From Liriodendron chinense (lineage: Eukaryota; Streptophyta; Magnoliopsida; Magnoliales; Magnoliaceae), in NCBI GenBank assembly GCA_003013855.2, contig ML058459.1, positions 3,231,050 to 3,295,049 of the forward strand: DNA of 64,000 nt, in the 5' to 3' direction. Of the stretch, positions 34,961-46,599 are shown one piece after another (position 1 is the first letter of the stretch; each line of letters starts with the position of its first letter). Below the pieces are notes generated by a model that was given only the letters and a program-made list of their open reading frames with translations, did no database searches and had not been told where the DNA came from. A program made the translations under genes and the position numbers.

Positions 34961-36723
34961 AAGCTTTCCATAAAAACCAGCATCAACTTCGATTACCTGA
35001 GTTGAAGTCTGGAACTTTTTCAAAAAAAAATGCAAAAAAATAAAACAAAAATAAAAAAGGAAAAATTCTACAATCAATTTCAACTGCACAAATTCATCCA
35101 CAGTGGTCCGAAGACCTAAAAGTACACCGAGATTAACTTCTCGGGGGCTTTCTTTCCTAACCTGTTCCGGACATGGCTGACAGTTGATCGTACGGGTGTC
35201 CAGAATCTTTTAAACAGGTAGAGGCTGAGGCGGGCAGAGCCCTGCAATCCTGTTCGTGTTGAACGCACCGTGATAGACAACCTTAATTTGGAAGTCGCTG
35301 TTGAATCTGACGGATGTTCCCTGTTCCTAAAACTCATGAAGGGGATTAAGACTGTTGGGAGGTGGAGCGCACCCTCACAGAATTGTGAGCAACGTAAGGC
35401 CCCAAACTGGATTGACTAAGGGAAATGTGAGGATGTGGCTCATTTTGTGGCCGAAGGAGTCCGTCAGACGATACGTGGTCTATGTGCATTGCACATGAGG
35501 AACAGGCAACTTTGTGGGTGTGTTGACTGAAAACCCGTAACAATCTCCTCATCCGAAGATGTAAAACTACGGCACTTAACTGTGTGAGACTCGTCTTGCT
35601 CGCTGACGTAAAATGGATAGGGTGCCTTACCAGCAGTAGAAGCTGGAAATGGATGAAAATTCCATACCTTTTCCCTGCATTTCAGAAAAATCAGAAAAAT
35701 ACAAAAACTGCAAAATATTTTCAAAAATCACAAAATATTTCCGTTGCTTTCAAACCAAATATTTTCAAAACCACAAAAAAATATTTTCTTTGTTTTCAAT
35801 AACCGATCTCTATTCTGACCACTCAGGTAAAGATTCGGACCAAATATTTATAAAAATCACAAAAATTGTCACTATCCCCCAGCACTACACTTTAGGAGTC
35901 TTGAACTCCACTCTCTTCACAATTTGGGATGACGGATCTAATCGCTCGCAAATTGGAATCTTAACCAAAACTGGCGACCAAGCACCGTCTCAATCTCATT
36001 TATGCCCAGAAGAACATCTTGAAGTCGGATAACATCCTCGTACATTCTCATTAGCAAAGAAACAACATCTTGGGATGATGGACCTGATCGATCACGGGTC
36101 GGGATCTTGACCAACCCGCTGACCAAACGCCCTTATAAAAAAGAAAAACCCCAAGGAATCACAACCCTGCAAGCAATAAGCTCAAAATTCTCTGCATCTC
36201 CAGCAAAAGCAAAATCATCAAACTGAAAGAGAATGAGCCAAGCCATACACATTCATCATGCATCTCCATGCATCAGCATCCATCGCATAAATCATCATGT
36301 TTACCTGCTTTCAAATAAAAGTCGGTTAGCCAAAGACCCCACAGGCACTCCTAGTGGAGGCACGTGCAAACCAGATTTCCATTTCAAAAAGACAAAAAAA
36401 AAATTCCTATTTGCAAATAAAAACCCTACGGAGTATCACTCCCCAGAGTGGGTATCCTTTCAAAAAATCCAAAAAATATTTTCCCAGTAGAGCGTTCAGC
36501 CTCCAAAACACCAGGAGATCTTCCATATCTCTGGGTAGGAGCCGACGCAAAAATCAAATAAGATCCGATGTCTCGCGGTTTCTCCGGAGACCATCGGATC
36601 CAATGCACTCAAAGTATGGTCGAACTGAAATCCAGTGTCAGTGCGGTCGTACCACATGCCAAGATACGAAAAGATGAAAGCCAAAAGGCTCAGTCAAAGA
36701 AACCATTTGAACGAGTGGAAACG
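34961..36723. other. non-coding part of the Tat-type internal region
   Basis: No gene on either strand. It contains A-rich stretches (35690-35790) and a repeated block (GATGRYGGAYCTRATCG ... ATCTTRACCAA) near 35929 and 36072. Confidence 0.6.
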
Positions 36724-37625
36724 ATGAATTGTAACCCAAGTATCAAAATCAGCAGATTGGGTGGAAAGAGTTCACCCGCACATACCTAGGCGTGGATGCC
36801 TGAAGTACCTTGACTGAGTCCAAGTCGACGTAGTAGAATCCCGTAAGACTACATGACGCAGGGCATCTAACCACTCTGACAGTCAAGCGAAACAAGTATT
36901 CCTGAAGTGATCCGGGAAAACATCAAACATCACAATCAATCATAGGGTCAGTATCCTCGTAAGACTACAGACGCAGAGGCTTTGCTGTACCTTTTCGATG
37001 TTAGTACCGATCGGGAATGGAAGGGTTGCGATTGAGTACCCAGGTTGCAGCGCATGCAAGGACAATCGCAACGTTTTCTCCAAACTCCTGCGGTATGTGC
37101 AAGTTATCAATCTCCAGACAATCAACTGACTCAGATACAAAGGACAAACAAAGATTCCAGACCACAATCGGGGAAAGAATGAATTGCAAACCAAGCATCA
37201 AAATCAGCAGATCGGGTGGAAAAAGACCACCCGCACATACCTAGGCGTGGATGCCTGAAGTACCTTGACTGAGTCCAAGTCGGCGTAGTAGAATCCCGTA
37301 AGACTACATGACGCAGGGCATCTAACCACTTTGACAATCAAGCAAAACAAGTACTCCTGCAGTGATCCGGGAAAACATCAAACATCACAATCAATCACAG
37401 GGTCAGTATCCTCGTAAGACTACGGACGCAGAGGCTCTACTGTACCTTTCCGATGTTAGTACCAATTGGGAACGGAAGGGTTGCGATTGGGTACCCAGGT
37501 TGCAGCAAACTGCAGGGACAATCGCAACGTTTTCTCCAAACTTCCGCGGTATGTGCAAGTGATCGATTTCCAGACGATCAACTGGCACAGATGCAAAGGC
37601 AAGCAAAGATTTCAGACCATGATCT
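36724..37625. repeat. 455-bp tandem duplication before the 3' LTR
   Basis: Copies begin at 36724 and 37179 (ATGAATTGYAAMCCAAG) and share GGCGTGGATGCCTGAAG, GTAAGACTACATGACGC and CAATCGCAACGTTTTCTCC. The second copy runs to about 37620, some 80 bp before the LTR. Confidence 0.9.
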
Positions 37626-37689
37626 ATGAATGACCGGGTCAGAAGTGGGGTGTCCACTCGCTTTGGCATTCGGTTGCATGCAACCTCTG

Positions 37690-37704
37690 CCAAAGAGGGG
37701 CATC
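37690..37704 (+). other. polypurine tract region
   Basis: CAAAGAGGGGCATC abuts the TG of the 3' LTR. It is the expected position and composition of the plus-strand primer. Confidence 0.65.
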
Positions 37705-39222
37705 TGTAGACACCCCACCTTCGGCTACACTGTTGGGAGAGATAGCTGGATGAATGGAGGACCATACCCCTAAATCCCAAGACCAAACTCAGCCAAACTC
37801 ACCCTTGTAAGCCCCAATCCATAGCCTAACTCAAGCCTGAACCCAGTCAACTCGCCCCTAAACATCAGCCTGAAAAACCCCCATAAGAAAAGCCAGTAAA
37901 AAAAATCCTAAAAAAGTCAAACTCACTGAGTCAACCCGCTGAGTTAACCCGTTGAGTCAACCCGCTGAGTCAAAACACCGAGTCAACCCACCGAGTCAAC
38001 CCGCCGAGTTAAATCACCGAGTCAACCTGCTGAGTCAACTCACCGAGTCGACCCGCTGAGTCAAAACAGCAGCCCCGAGACATGTCCGTACCACGTGCTG
38101 GAACCCAAGGAACGTCCGTACGGGCGGCCCACAGAGGGCCGCCCAAACTTATTTACGAGAACTGCCACTGCCCTCTGCTATAAATACTCCTCTCCCCTTC
38201 TCATTTCAACACACGACCAAGCCCAGAGAGATCCTGTCCGTCCGAGTCCTCCTCCACCCTCTTAGCCCATTTTTTCCACCAAGGAGAGCCCGAGTGAGAA
38301 GAGCCTAGCCCTGGTCCAGCCTAGCCTGACCACTGGTCCAAGTCTCCCAAGCTATCCAAGTCTTGATCCAGCCACTCGAAGCCAATCCTTGCGACACCTC
38401 CGTCCATCTAGCTACTCCTTTTTCAGCATCATCTCATTTGCATCTAGCATAAGTGTAACATTTACTTTTCTTCCAACCCCCCTGCTTCACTACAAGCACT
38501 TGATTATTCAAAGACACAGCATGCATCTCGCATAAAGCACTTGTCAGTTCGAGCGTATGCTCTGGGCTTGCCTGTTAATGGAAACCTGCCCATCAGAAAC
38601 TCTTACTGTTCAGGCCTGCATTCATACATTAGTCACTACGAGCACTTTGATTATTCAAACACACAGCATGCATCTCGCATAAAGCACCTGTCAGTTCGAG
38701 CGTATGCTCTGGGCTTTCCTGTTAATGGAAACCTGCCCATCAGAAACTCTTAATGTTCAGACCTGCATTCATGCATCATGTCATCTATGAGAATGCATGA
38801 GGATTAAAACAGACTTTCAAGTATTAGTTCGATTCTGTGAAGTAGAGACCGTACTTCAGTACGGGCAGTGTGTGGGGTGCTTAACCTCTTCCCACCCTGT
38901 AACCGTGATCCCTTACCTCGAATCTCTGGCCGCAGATCTAAAGGAGTCATTTTAGAGGAAGGAATCTTCGGATCCCCTTCTCTAACGTTTCTATGGGGTC
39001 TAGCCGACTGTAGATTCAAAGTAACTGGTTAGTGGCGATTCTGGTCTTATATAAACTCATTTAAACACATCCAGCTTAACACAACAACCAAACAAAGCCC
39101 TCGAGAACGAGGCAAGCCGATGACACAAACAGCGATTCGCACGCATGCACCTCTTCTTCTTCTTTTTCCGAAAGGAAAAGGGACGAACGTCGTGTGGGAG
39201 CGCGGAACGGCGAGGGTCCACA
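37705..39222 (+). repeat. 3' LTR (1518 bp)
   Basis: It starts TGTAGACACCCCACCTTCGG and ends CGAGGGTCCACA, followed by the duplication CAATC. Its TGAGTCA array (37925-38067) has eleven 13-bp units against nine in the 5' LTR. TATA box at 38179-38186. Scattered substitutions against the 5' LTR show the insertion is not very recent. Confidence 0.95.
37925..38067 (+). promoter_or_regulatory. 13-bp TGAGTCA array, 3' LTR copy
   Basis: Eleven 13-bp units; five retain exact TGAGTCA. The two additional units relative to the 5' LTR make this array length-variable. Confidence 0.7.
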
Positions 39223-39227
39223 CAATC

Positions 39228-39626
39228 TGTACAAGTTTTGGGGCAAAACTCATCACAGATGGATCACATCTAAGGAAATAGTTCGAAATTAACTCACAAT
39301 GTTAATACAGGTGTAGGCCATAGAAAGCTTCAATTTTTTTTTTAAAAGACCTTATTGTGAGTTTACGACTATCCAATTAAAGCAAATATATTAGATTGAT
39401 CGAGGGGTAGCCCTAATCGTTGATTTAGTGGACCCATACCCCAATTCTCAAAAGGCCATCTCGGCTTCCGCAAAAAGCTGCTGTTGTACAAGAGGAGGGG
39501 TGACAGAGGGGCAAAATGCAAACAGTGCCCAAGGGCTAATAAAAAAAAGGTTTTTGGCACATAAGCCTTTTTTATAATGATATAATAAAGAGGAAGGGCT
39601 ATTTTAATTAATACCCCCCTCGCGAC
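39228..39626. mobile_element. giant fold-back element, outer right arm
   Basis: This continues the arm interrupted at 15702. It is the inverted counterpart of 13281-13690: ATGAGTTTTTCCCTCAAAC matches TTTGGGGCAAAACTCATC, and CCTCGGTCGATTTGATC matches GATTGATCGAGGGG. The outer end is near ATACCCCCCTCGCGAC. Confidence 0.65.
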
Positions 39627-40378
39627 ACGCATACCTGTAAAAGTCATGAACTCCAGAACTCGTGGAATCTGGTACGAAAGGAGAGTAGATTGAAGAATGC
39701 GCTACTCGTCGCACAAGTGCCTATTTAATACATTTATACAGAGATCCGAACCGTTCATCATGTGGGGTTAAATGTGATAATTCCCCCTATTCGATCAAAA
39801 TTGAAGAATATCTATTTATAAAGTGGACCGTTGATCATCATTCATCAACCTTCCATTTTTATCATACCCATATGAACCAGCAAACGTCTGAACCTGCAAG
39901 ACATTTGGGCCAGATCATGTTCACATTGGCCCCCAGAAGATGAATGGTCCAGATGTCGAACCTTTTGTTAATTGGTACTTTGCCACGTGCTCTCCTAATT
40001 GCATCTCCTCTCTCCTCAAAAGGAATATCCCACGCTCTTCACGTTGATACAGAACAGAAGAATCCTGCGTGAGTTCTACACCATTTAAAAAAAAATGGCG
40101 GAGACTCTTCAAACGTACTCCTGGCTTTGTTGTCAGGCAATCCAGACCGTCCAAATCGCTGATCCGACTGTGGATAGAGCATAATCGAAATTTTCACTGG
40201 GAGATAATATTAATCATTTGATTTTTACATTGAATTTGGACCGTTCACTATTTAATTTTAAACATCCATTTGATAGCAATTAATTGGATAGTAATGGTTG
40301 GTCAATCAGTGCGATTTTATATGAAGCCGATTGCGTCCTGCGAGACCTGGACAATAATCCGTCCAGGCAAGGGCTTTG

Positions 40379-40792
40379 TGGGGTCCACCGTGATGTATGG
40401 GTTTTATCCACACCGTCCATCTGTTTTTAGAGATCATTTTATGGAATTAGCCTAAAAATGAGGCAGATCTAAAGCTCAAGTGGACCATACCAAGGGAAGC
40501 ACCAGTGATACTGATATCCACCGTTGAAAACTTCTTATGGGCCACCGTGATGTGTACTTTCCATCCAACCTGTTCATAAGGTCATATAGAAATGGATGAA
40601 GGTAAAACACAAATATCCGCTTGATACAAAACTTCGAAGGCTCCCAAGAAGTTTTTAATGCTGAGCGTTCAATCCCCACTGTGTGTTCTAATTGAGCCTT
40701 GGATCTGCCTCACTTTTGGACTCTTGCCCTAAAATGATTTGAAAAAATGGATAGACGGCTTGGATAAAACCCATAGATCATTGTGGGTCCCA
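40379..40792. repeat. fold-back repeat, copy 6
   Basis: It starts GGGGTCCACCGTGATGTATG and ends ATAGATCATTGTGGGTCCCA. Arms pair through CCACACCGTCCATCTG/TAGACGGCTTGGAT and AGATCATTTTATGG/CCCTAAAATGAT. Confidence 0.75.
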
Positions 40793-40902
40793 CAGAACCC
40801 TGCATGGACGGATTATGGTTCAGGAGGGGCAGGACGCGATCCGCTACCATTTTAAAAATGAGTCAGGTCTGGATGGCTGAAGTAGGGCGCGGATTTCGGA
40901 AT

Positions 40903-41429
40903 CGGATTGCATGCGGAGTAACTCCGCACGCTCTTATCGTGCGGAGTAAACTCAGTTGGGCCCACATAGAATGTATATGCTTCATCTATTCCGTCCATAT
41001 GTTTTTCCAGCTCATTTTAGTGGTTGAGCCCAAAATTTAAGCATATTCAAATCTCAAGTGGATCATGCCACGGGAAACAGTGGGAATAATGATTTCCACC
41101 GTTGAAACCTTCCCAGGCCCTACAGTATTGTTTATTTGTCATCCAACCTGTTCATAAGATCACATGGATATGGATGAAGGAAAAAAACAAATATCAGCTT
41201 GATCCAAAACTTCTGTGTCCTCCAAGAATTTTTCAATGGTAGACATTCAGTTCACACTTTTCTAGTGGTGTGGTCCACTTTAGATTTTAATATGCTTCAT
41301 TTTTTGGCACCATACCTAAAATGATCTGTTAAGATGGATGGACGGAGTGGATAAAATGTGTAAATCACTGTGGGCCCCACAGAGTTTACTCCGCACGCTA
41401 GCGTGCGGAGTTACTCAGTACGCAATCCG
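40903..41429. mobile_element. fold-back element, copy 7, with terminal hairpins
   Basis: Ends CGGATTGC...GCAATCCG are inverted repeats that continue through GAGTAACTCCGCACG. Each end also holds its own hairpin: 40921-40947 (ACTCCGCACG, 7-nt loop, CGTGCGGAGT) and 41388-41411, a perfect 24-bp palindrome. Between them lies the usual GGGCCCAC...GTGGGCCCCA body. No coding capacity. Confidence 0.75.
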
Positions 41430-41434
41430 CGTCC

Positions 41435-42004
41435 GCGGATTTCCTGCGAAAGCCTTGCGCAGGAGATTCCTGCACTGGGAACCAAGGTGGGGCCCATAGA
41501 GATTTTTTTGATGAATCCACCCCGTTCATCCGTTTTGTGAGCTTATTTTAGGACGTTAGAACAAAAATGAACCGGATCCAAGACTCAAGTGGCCTCACTA
41601 AAGGAAAAGGTGGGTAGGTAAATTACTACCGTTGAAACCTCCCTGGGGTCCACAGTGATGTTTATATGACATCCATACCGTTCATAACGTCACTACTACT
41701 GGGATGAACTGGAAACACAAATATTATCCTGATTCGAAACTCATGTGGCTCCACAAATATTTCAACTGTGGACGTTTAATCCTCACGTTTTAGGTCCACT
41801 TGAGTTTTGGATCCAGTTCATTTTTGTTCTCATGTCCTAAAATGAGCTCCCAAAACGGACGGACGGGGTGGATTCATCAAAATGTCCTAAAATGAGCTCC
41901 CAAAACGGACGGACGGGGTGGATTCATCAAAAAACATTACTGTGGGCCCTAACTTCATTCCCAGTGCAGGAACTTCCTGCGCAAGGCTTTCGCAGGAAAT
42001 CCGC
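41435..42004. mobile_element. fold-back element, copy 8, with perfect 30-bp TIRs
   Basis: Positions 41435-41464 and 41975-42004 are exact reverse complements (30 of 30), and similarity continues inward through CTGCACTGGGAA. Each TIR itself folds (TCCTGCG...CGCAGGA, 9-nt loop). The body is the GGGCCCA fold-back repeat. Its right arm has an exact 50-bp direct duplication at 41833-41932. Confidence 0.8.
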
Positions 42005-43193
42005 GCCCGCTGAAGTAGACGATAAGAGGAATGCTCTATCCACAATGGGGCACACAATCTGGATGATCTGAATGGCTCTAAATCAGTGGCCCACCTGAGG
42101 AGGATGGGCCACAACCATTTTTCAATGGTGCTAAACTATAGTATGGTGTACCATCTACGTTTGGTTGCCTACTATGGTGACAGTTCGTACCATTTGAAGT
42201 TACATGGCTTGGCCCAGGGTCAGGCCATGGCTTGAAATCTAGGCCTAGAAAGGCCTGGTATCTGGGCCTAACGTCTCTGTAGGTCCAACCACCACATGTT
42301 CCACCATTGTACAAAAAAGAGTGGACAGTTTAAAGACATTAATAAGAGGGAAAGCAATCTTAAATCTGGATTATTTTTCAATGATCAAAGTCATTTATAG
42401 GATGGTACTCCATGCAGAGCCCAAAAGATATTTTAGTTTGGACTATTTCGACCCTTTGATCATTTCACTCTTTTCCCTGCAAGGTTGACCTGGCCTTGTG
42501 AGACAAGGGATAGAGCTAAGGTACCCTAATTCCCATTGCCACCCTTGGATTCATCATCATCTGTACTTCTAACTAGGGTTTTGAAGAGTTAGGCATAAGC
42601 CAAGCATACCGAATCCCACTCCTTTTCTTGTAGGATTGGCTTTGCTTTGTAGGGGGCCCGATAAGATCTATGGCTACCCTAGCTCGATCATGGCCACCCT
42701 TATTGTCAGTATCATTTATACCTAACAGTTTGAATGGGTTGGACCAAGGTCTGCACACGCCTAGAAGCATAGTGGAATCTGATAATGGCTCAATTCAAAC
42801 CACTCATCATCATCATGAAACCTTGTCCCAACTATTGGGGCCCACTGGTTAAGATGGTAACTTGGCAACTCAAGCCTAGCCCTAGCCCTAGCCCAAGCCG
42901 AAGCCCAAGTAGGAGACATTGTCTTTATACTTACAATTGGGCTTATGGGGTTATTAGTGTGAGGCATGGTGGCAAATCTCCTTCCAGCAATTTTCGCAAG
43001 GCATGTTTGGATTCATGAAAAAGAAGGAACATTGTTTTCTCCGGAATTCTCACTTTCTATTGTTTGTTGAGCTTTTTTTTCACGGGAATTTGTGGGAAAC
43101 ATTTTCTTCATTTCTTTTCTACTTTTGACTTCTAAGAAAGGTATTTTTACATGATAGAAGGAATGAATTTCTCAAGAATTAAGCCCAAATGTG
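42005..43193. other. no gene seen
   Basis: Unique-looking non-coding DNA with repeat fragments (TGGGCCCA words) and a short CCCTAG-rich patch near 42870-42900. No convincing reading frame. Confidence 0.5.
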
Positions 43194-43198
43194 CTACC

Positions 43199-44156
43199 TG
43201 ACGGAGTTTTCCTCCTCAGTCAAGAGGAGAGCCGGTGCAACCTAGGTTTGGTCAGGCGCCCGGACCAAGCGTGGTCGGGCGACCGAAATTACCCAAATGA
43301 GGCCTTTTGTTGCTGGACTGTTTTTACAACAGTCGGGCGCCTGACCATGTTGGTCCGGACGCCCGATATTTGATTTTTTTCTCAAATTGCTTGCTGGACA
43401 GTTTTTAGCTTGGGCGAGCGCCCGACGGTTTGGTGATCGGGTGCCCGACCTTGCGCGGACTGCTTATACGCAATTTCCTATTTGGGTTCAGTTTCCTCCG
43501 GTTTTCTACTTAAGAGGTTCCAAATCGTGGTTAGGGTATCCCATTAAGGTGCTTTTACGTCCAAGGTGAGAGAGAAAGAGAAAAAGAGGAAGAGAGAAAG
43601 AGAAAAGAGAGAGAGAGATGAAGCTTGTAGAAGGGAGAAGTTGCTTGAAGAGGAGTTCTTCTGCGCAACCGTCGTCTCAGCGCTTCTACGTCCTCGTGAT
43701 CAGTGAGATCCTCTTATTTTTTATAGTTCGCTTGTTGTTTATCCATCCCTGCGTGGGTGAAGAAAGTTTGATCCAGAGAAGAAGCTTGTAAAAGGGAGAA
43801 GTTGCTTGAAGAGGAGTTCGTCTGCGCAACCGTCGTCTCAGTGCTTCTACGTCCTCGTGATCGGTGAGATCCTCCTATTTTTCATAGTTCGCTTGTTGTT
43901 TATCCATCCCTGCGTGGGTGAAGAAAGTTTGATCCAAGTGTTGTGTGCTTGTGATCGGTTGTAATGCTGAACTTCATAGTGGATTGTTGATCTGGACTAG
44001 GTCCCGTGGTTTTTACCTCTTTCGAGGGTTTTCCACGTAAAAAAATCCTTGTGTCGTGTAGTTGATGCTTTATTCTTGATTATTACATTATCATAGTCCA
44101 TAATTCTAGTGTATTAGGGGGCGAGATCCTAAGGCTTGTGTGAAATGCATCCAACA
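43199..44156 (+). repeat. copia 5' LTR (958 bp)
   Basis: It runs from TGACGGAGTTTTCC to GCATCCAACA. A roughly 160-bp segment is tandemly duplicated (from about 43619 and 43780: GAAGCTTGTARAAGGGAG) but single in the 3' LTR. It contains several GGGCGCCCGA-type GC palindromes. Confidence 0.9.
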
Positions 44157-44159
44157 AAG

Positions 44160-44171
44160 TGGTATCAGAGC
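44160..44171 (+). other. copia primer binding site
   Basis: TGGTATCAGAGC, complementary to the 3' end of initiator methionine tRNA, 3 bp after the LTR. Confidence 0.9.
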
Positions 44172-44210
44172 GTTCAGGTTAATTGAACGGAGTGGGATCG
44201 GTTCTGAATT

Positions 44211-45000
44211 ATGGAAGGTGGCTCATCAAGGATGATTAGCCTCAATGGTTCTAACTGGACCATATGGAAGGCTAAGATGGAGGACTTGCTCTATTGCAAG
44301 AACCTATATGCTCCGATCTTAGGCATATCAGTGAAGATCAAGGATATGCCTGATGATGATTGGAAGACGTTGGACTGGAAGGCGGTGGGGTTTATTAGAC
44401 AAAGGTTGGATGATTCCGTATTCCACCATGTGTCTACGAAAACCTCAGCCGCTAGCCTATGACAGAAATTGCAAGGGCTGTATGAGAGGAAGACAGCCGG
44501 CAATAAGATATTCCTGATAAGACGACTCGTGAATCTCAAGTTCAAAGATGATGATTCTGTGGCTGAACACATGAATGATGTCAGCAACATAGTGAACCAG
44601 CTCTCCGCCATGAAGATGGTCCTGGATGATGAACTTTAAGCTTTGCTATTGCTTAGCTCATTGGCTAACAGCTGTGAGACATTGGTGGTGTCTCTGAGTA
44701 ACTCTGCGCCAGACGGAAAGGTATCCATGTAATAAGTAACAAGTTGTCTCTTTAATGAGGAGACAATGAGGAAGTCTCTAGGGCCTGCTCGACAAGAGGC
44801 ACTTGTGACACAAGATCGGGGGAGAGGAAAGAACAGAAAGGGCAGAAAGGCCCGAGATAAATCAAGAGGCAAGTCGATTGCCAGGAAAGATGTTAAATGC
44901 TGGAATTGTGGCAAGAAAGGGCCACTATAAGCATGAATGTCACAAGAAGAATGGTGACAAGAAGGGTAAAGGAAAGGAGAAAGAAGATGAATCGAATTCT
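44211..45000 (+). pseudogene. gag: copia gag (UBN2-type), interrupted
   Basis: The frame opens MEGGSSRMISLNGSNWTIWK and continues GLYERKTAGNKIFLIRRLVN, MNDVSNIVNQLSAMKM. Stops at 44460, 44637 and 44730 interrupt it. The CCHC zinc knuckle (CWNCGKKG..HYKHEC) near 44900 is split by a one-base insertion. Confidence 0.85.
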
Positions 45001-46524
45001 ACTGCGGTCGCCTTAAATGGTGACGTTGTTGTTATTCTTTCGGTAGATAATGATGTTTGTCTCACGACTTCGAGTCAGGACGCCGACTGGGTGATAGACT
45101 TGGGAGCCTTGTTTCATGCGACTCCATGCAGGGATTTCTTCACAAGCTACAAGTCAAGTGACTATGGGACAGTGGAGATGAGAAATTCTGGTGTTTTGAA
45201 GATCGTAGGGGTCGGTGATATTTGTGTGAAGACCGATGTGGGCTGAACATTGGTTCTCAGGGATGTGAGACACATTCTAGACCTTCGCCTCAACTTAATG
45301 TCTACGGGAAGGTTGGATGATGATGGCTATGAAAGCCGGTTTGTTGATGGGTGCTGGAAGCTCATCAAGGGTTCGTTGATTGGTATCAGAGGAAAGAAGT
45401 GTTGCACCATTTACAAGGCAAGCGTCAGTGTGTGCAAGGGAGGGTTGAACGCAACGAAAGATTCAACTACTGACATGTGGCACAGGCGTCTCGGGCACAT
45501 GAGTGAAAATGGCTTCAGCTACTAGCAAAGAAGCGACTCCTTCCAGACGTGAAAGGTATACCCCTTAAAACTTGTATTGACTGTTTATCTGGGAAACGAC
45601 ATAGAGTTTCTTTTGTTAAAACTGCTTCTCATATTAATAAAGTACATACATTAGATTTGGTTTATTCTGATGTTTGTGGTCCTATGAGGACAAAAACCTT
45701 GGGTGGGGCATTGTATTTTGTCACTTTTATAGATGATGCATCTAGGAGGGTTTGAGTGTATACTTTGAAATCTAAGGACAAGGTCTTTGGTGTGTTTAAA
45801 TTGTTTTATGCTATGGTCGAGAGAGAGAGACAGGCAGATCATTGAAGTGTATCCGCACTGACAATGGTGGTGAATACATTGGTGACTTCCATGAGTATTG
45901 TAAGTCACTGGGTATACGGTATGAACAGACGGTTCCCAAGACCCCCAACATAATGGTGTGGCTGAACGTATGAATCGCACAATTGTAGAGAGAATCAGAT
46001 ACATGTTATCCCATGCAAAGTTGCCCAAGACGTTCTGGGGAGAAGCAATGCACACAGCGGTGTATTTGATAAATAGGTCTCCATCAGCCCCATTGAATGG
46101 AGAAGTACCTGAGAAAGTGTGGACTGGACGTGATCCATCATACAGTCATCTCAGGGTGTTTGGATGCAGGGCATCCGTTCACGTACCAAAGGATGAGAGG
46201 TCCAAGCTCGATATGAAGATCAGTCAGTGTGTGTTCTTAGGGTACGATGATGAAAAGTTCGGTTACATGTTATGCAATCCGACCGAGAAGAAGCTCGTCA
46301 GGAGCAGAGATGTGGTTTTTGTTGAAGATCAGTGTATAGAAGACATTGAGAAGCCAGAGAAGATCCAACCCAGTTTAGGTGAACTGGAAGACATGGATCC
46401 GATTACTCCTCCCGTGGTGCCAGATGACGGGGGAGCACAACAAGGTGCAGAGCACGTGGGAGTTACTATAGATGATGGACCGGGGAGCAGCCCCCACTTG
46501 ATCCACCTGTTGAGCCATAAGTGA
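45001..46524 (+). pseudogene. pol: copia protease and integrase, interrupted
   Basis: The protease block reads DWVIDLGALFHATP; family members have DSG, so the active-site Ser is Leu here. The pre-integrase block is seen as MWHRRLGHMSENG. The integrase core has LDLVYSDVCGPM and FVTFIDDASRRV, then stops and frameshifts at 45750-45955, then an open frame from 45958: AERMNRTIVERIRYMLSHA, KTFWGEAMHTAVYLINRSPS and SHLRVFGCRASVHVP. It ends at 46522. Confidence 0.85.
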
Positions 46525-46599
46525 GGAGGACATCTAGGGACAGACACCTGTCCAAGAAGTACTCGCCGCATGAGTACATTATGCTCACTGATGGGGGAG

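Larger units (their letters stand above)
15708..39222 (+). mobile_element. Ty3/gypsy LTR retrotransposon, Tat/Ogre type, full length, decayed
   Basis: The 23,515-bp element is bounded by TG...CA LTRs and a 5-bp duplication (CAATC). Order on the plus strand: 5' LTR, primer binding site, gag, protease, gap, RT, RNase H, second RNase H, integrase, about 12 kb without sense genes, polypurine tract, 3' LTR. A second RNase H between RT and integrase, large size, and antisense extra ORFs downstream of integrase are known marks of the Tat/Ogre lineage. Premature stops occur in every coding part, so it is non-autonomous now. It was inserted into one arm of the giant fold-back element. Confidence 0.9.

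Noticed and set aside
42868..42908. CCCTAG-rich patch resembling telomere repeat
   Set aside because: The unit is CCTAGC, not CCCTAAA, and only a few degenerate units occur.
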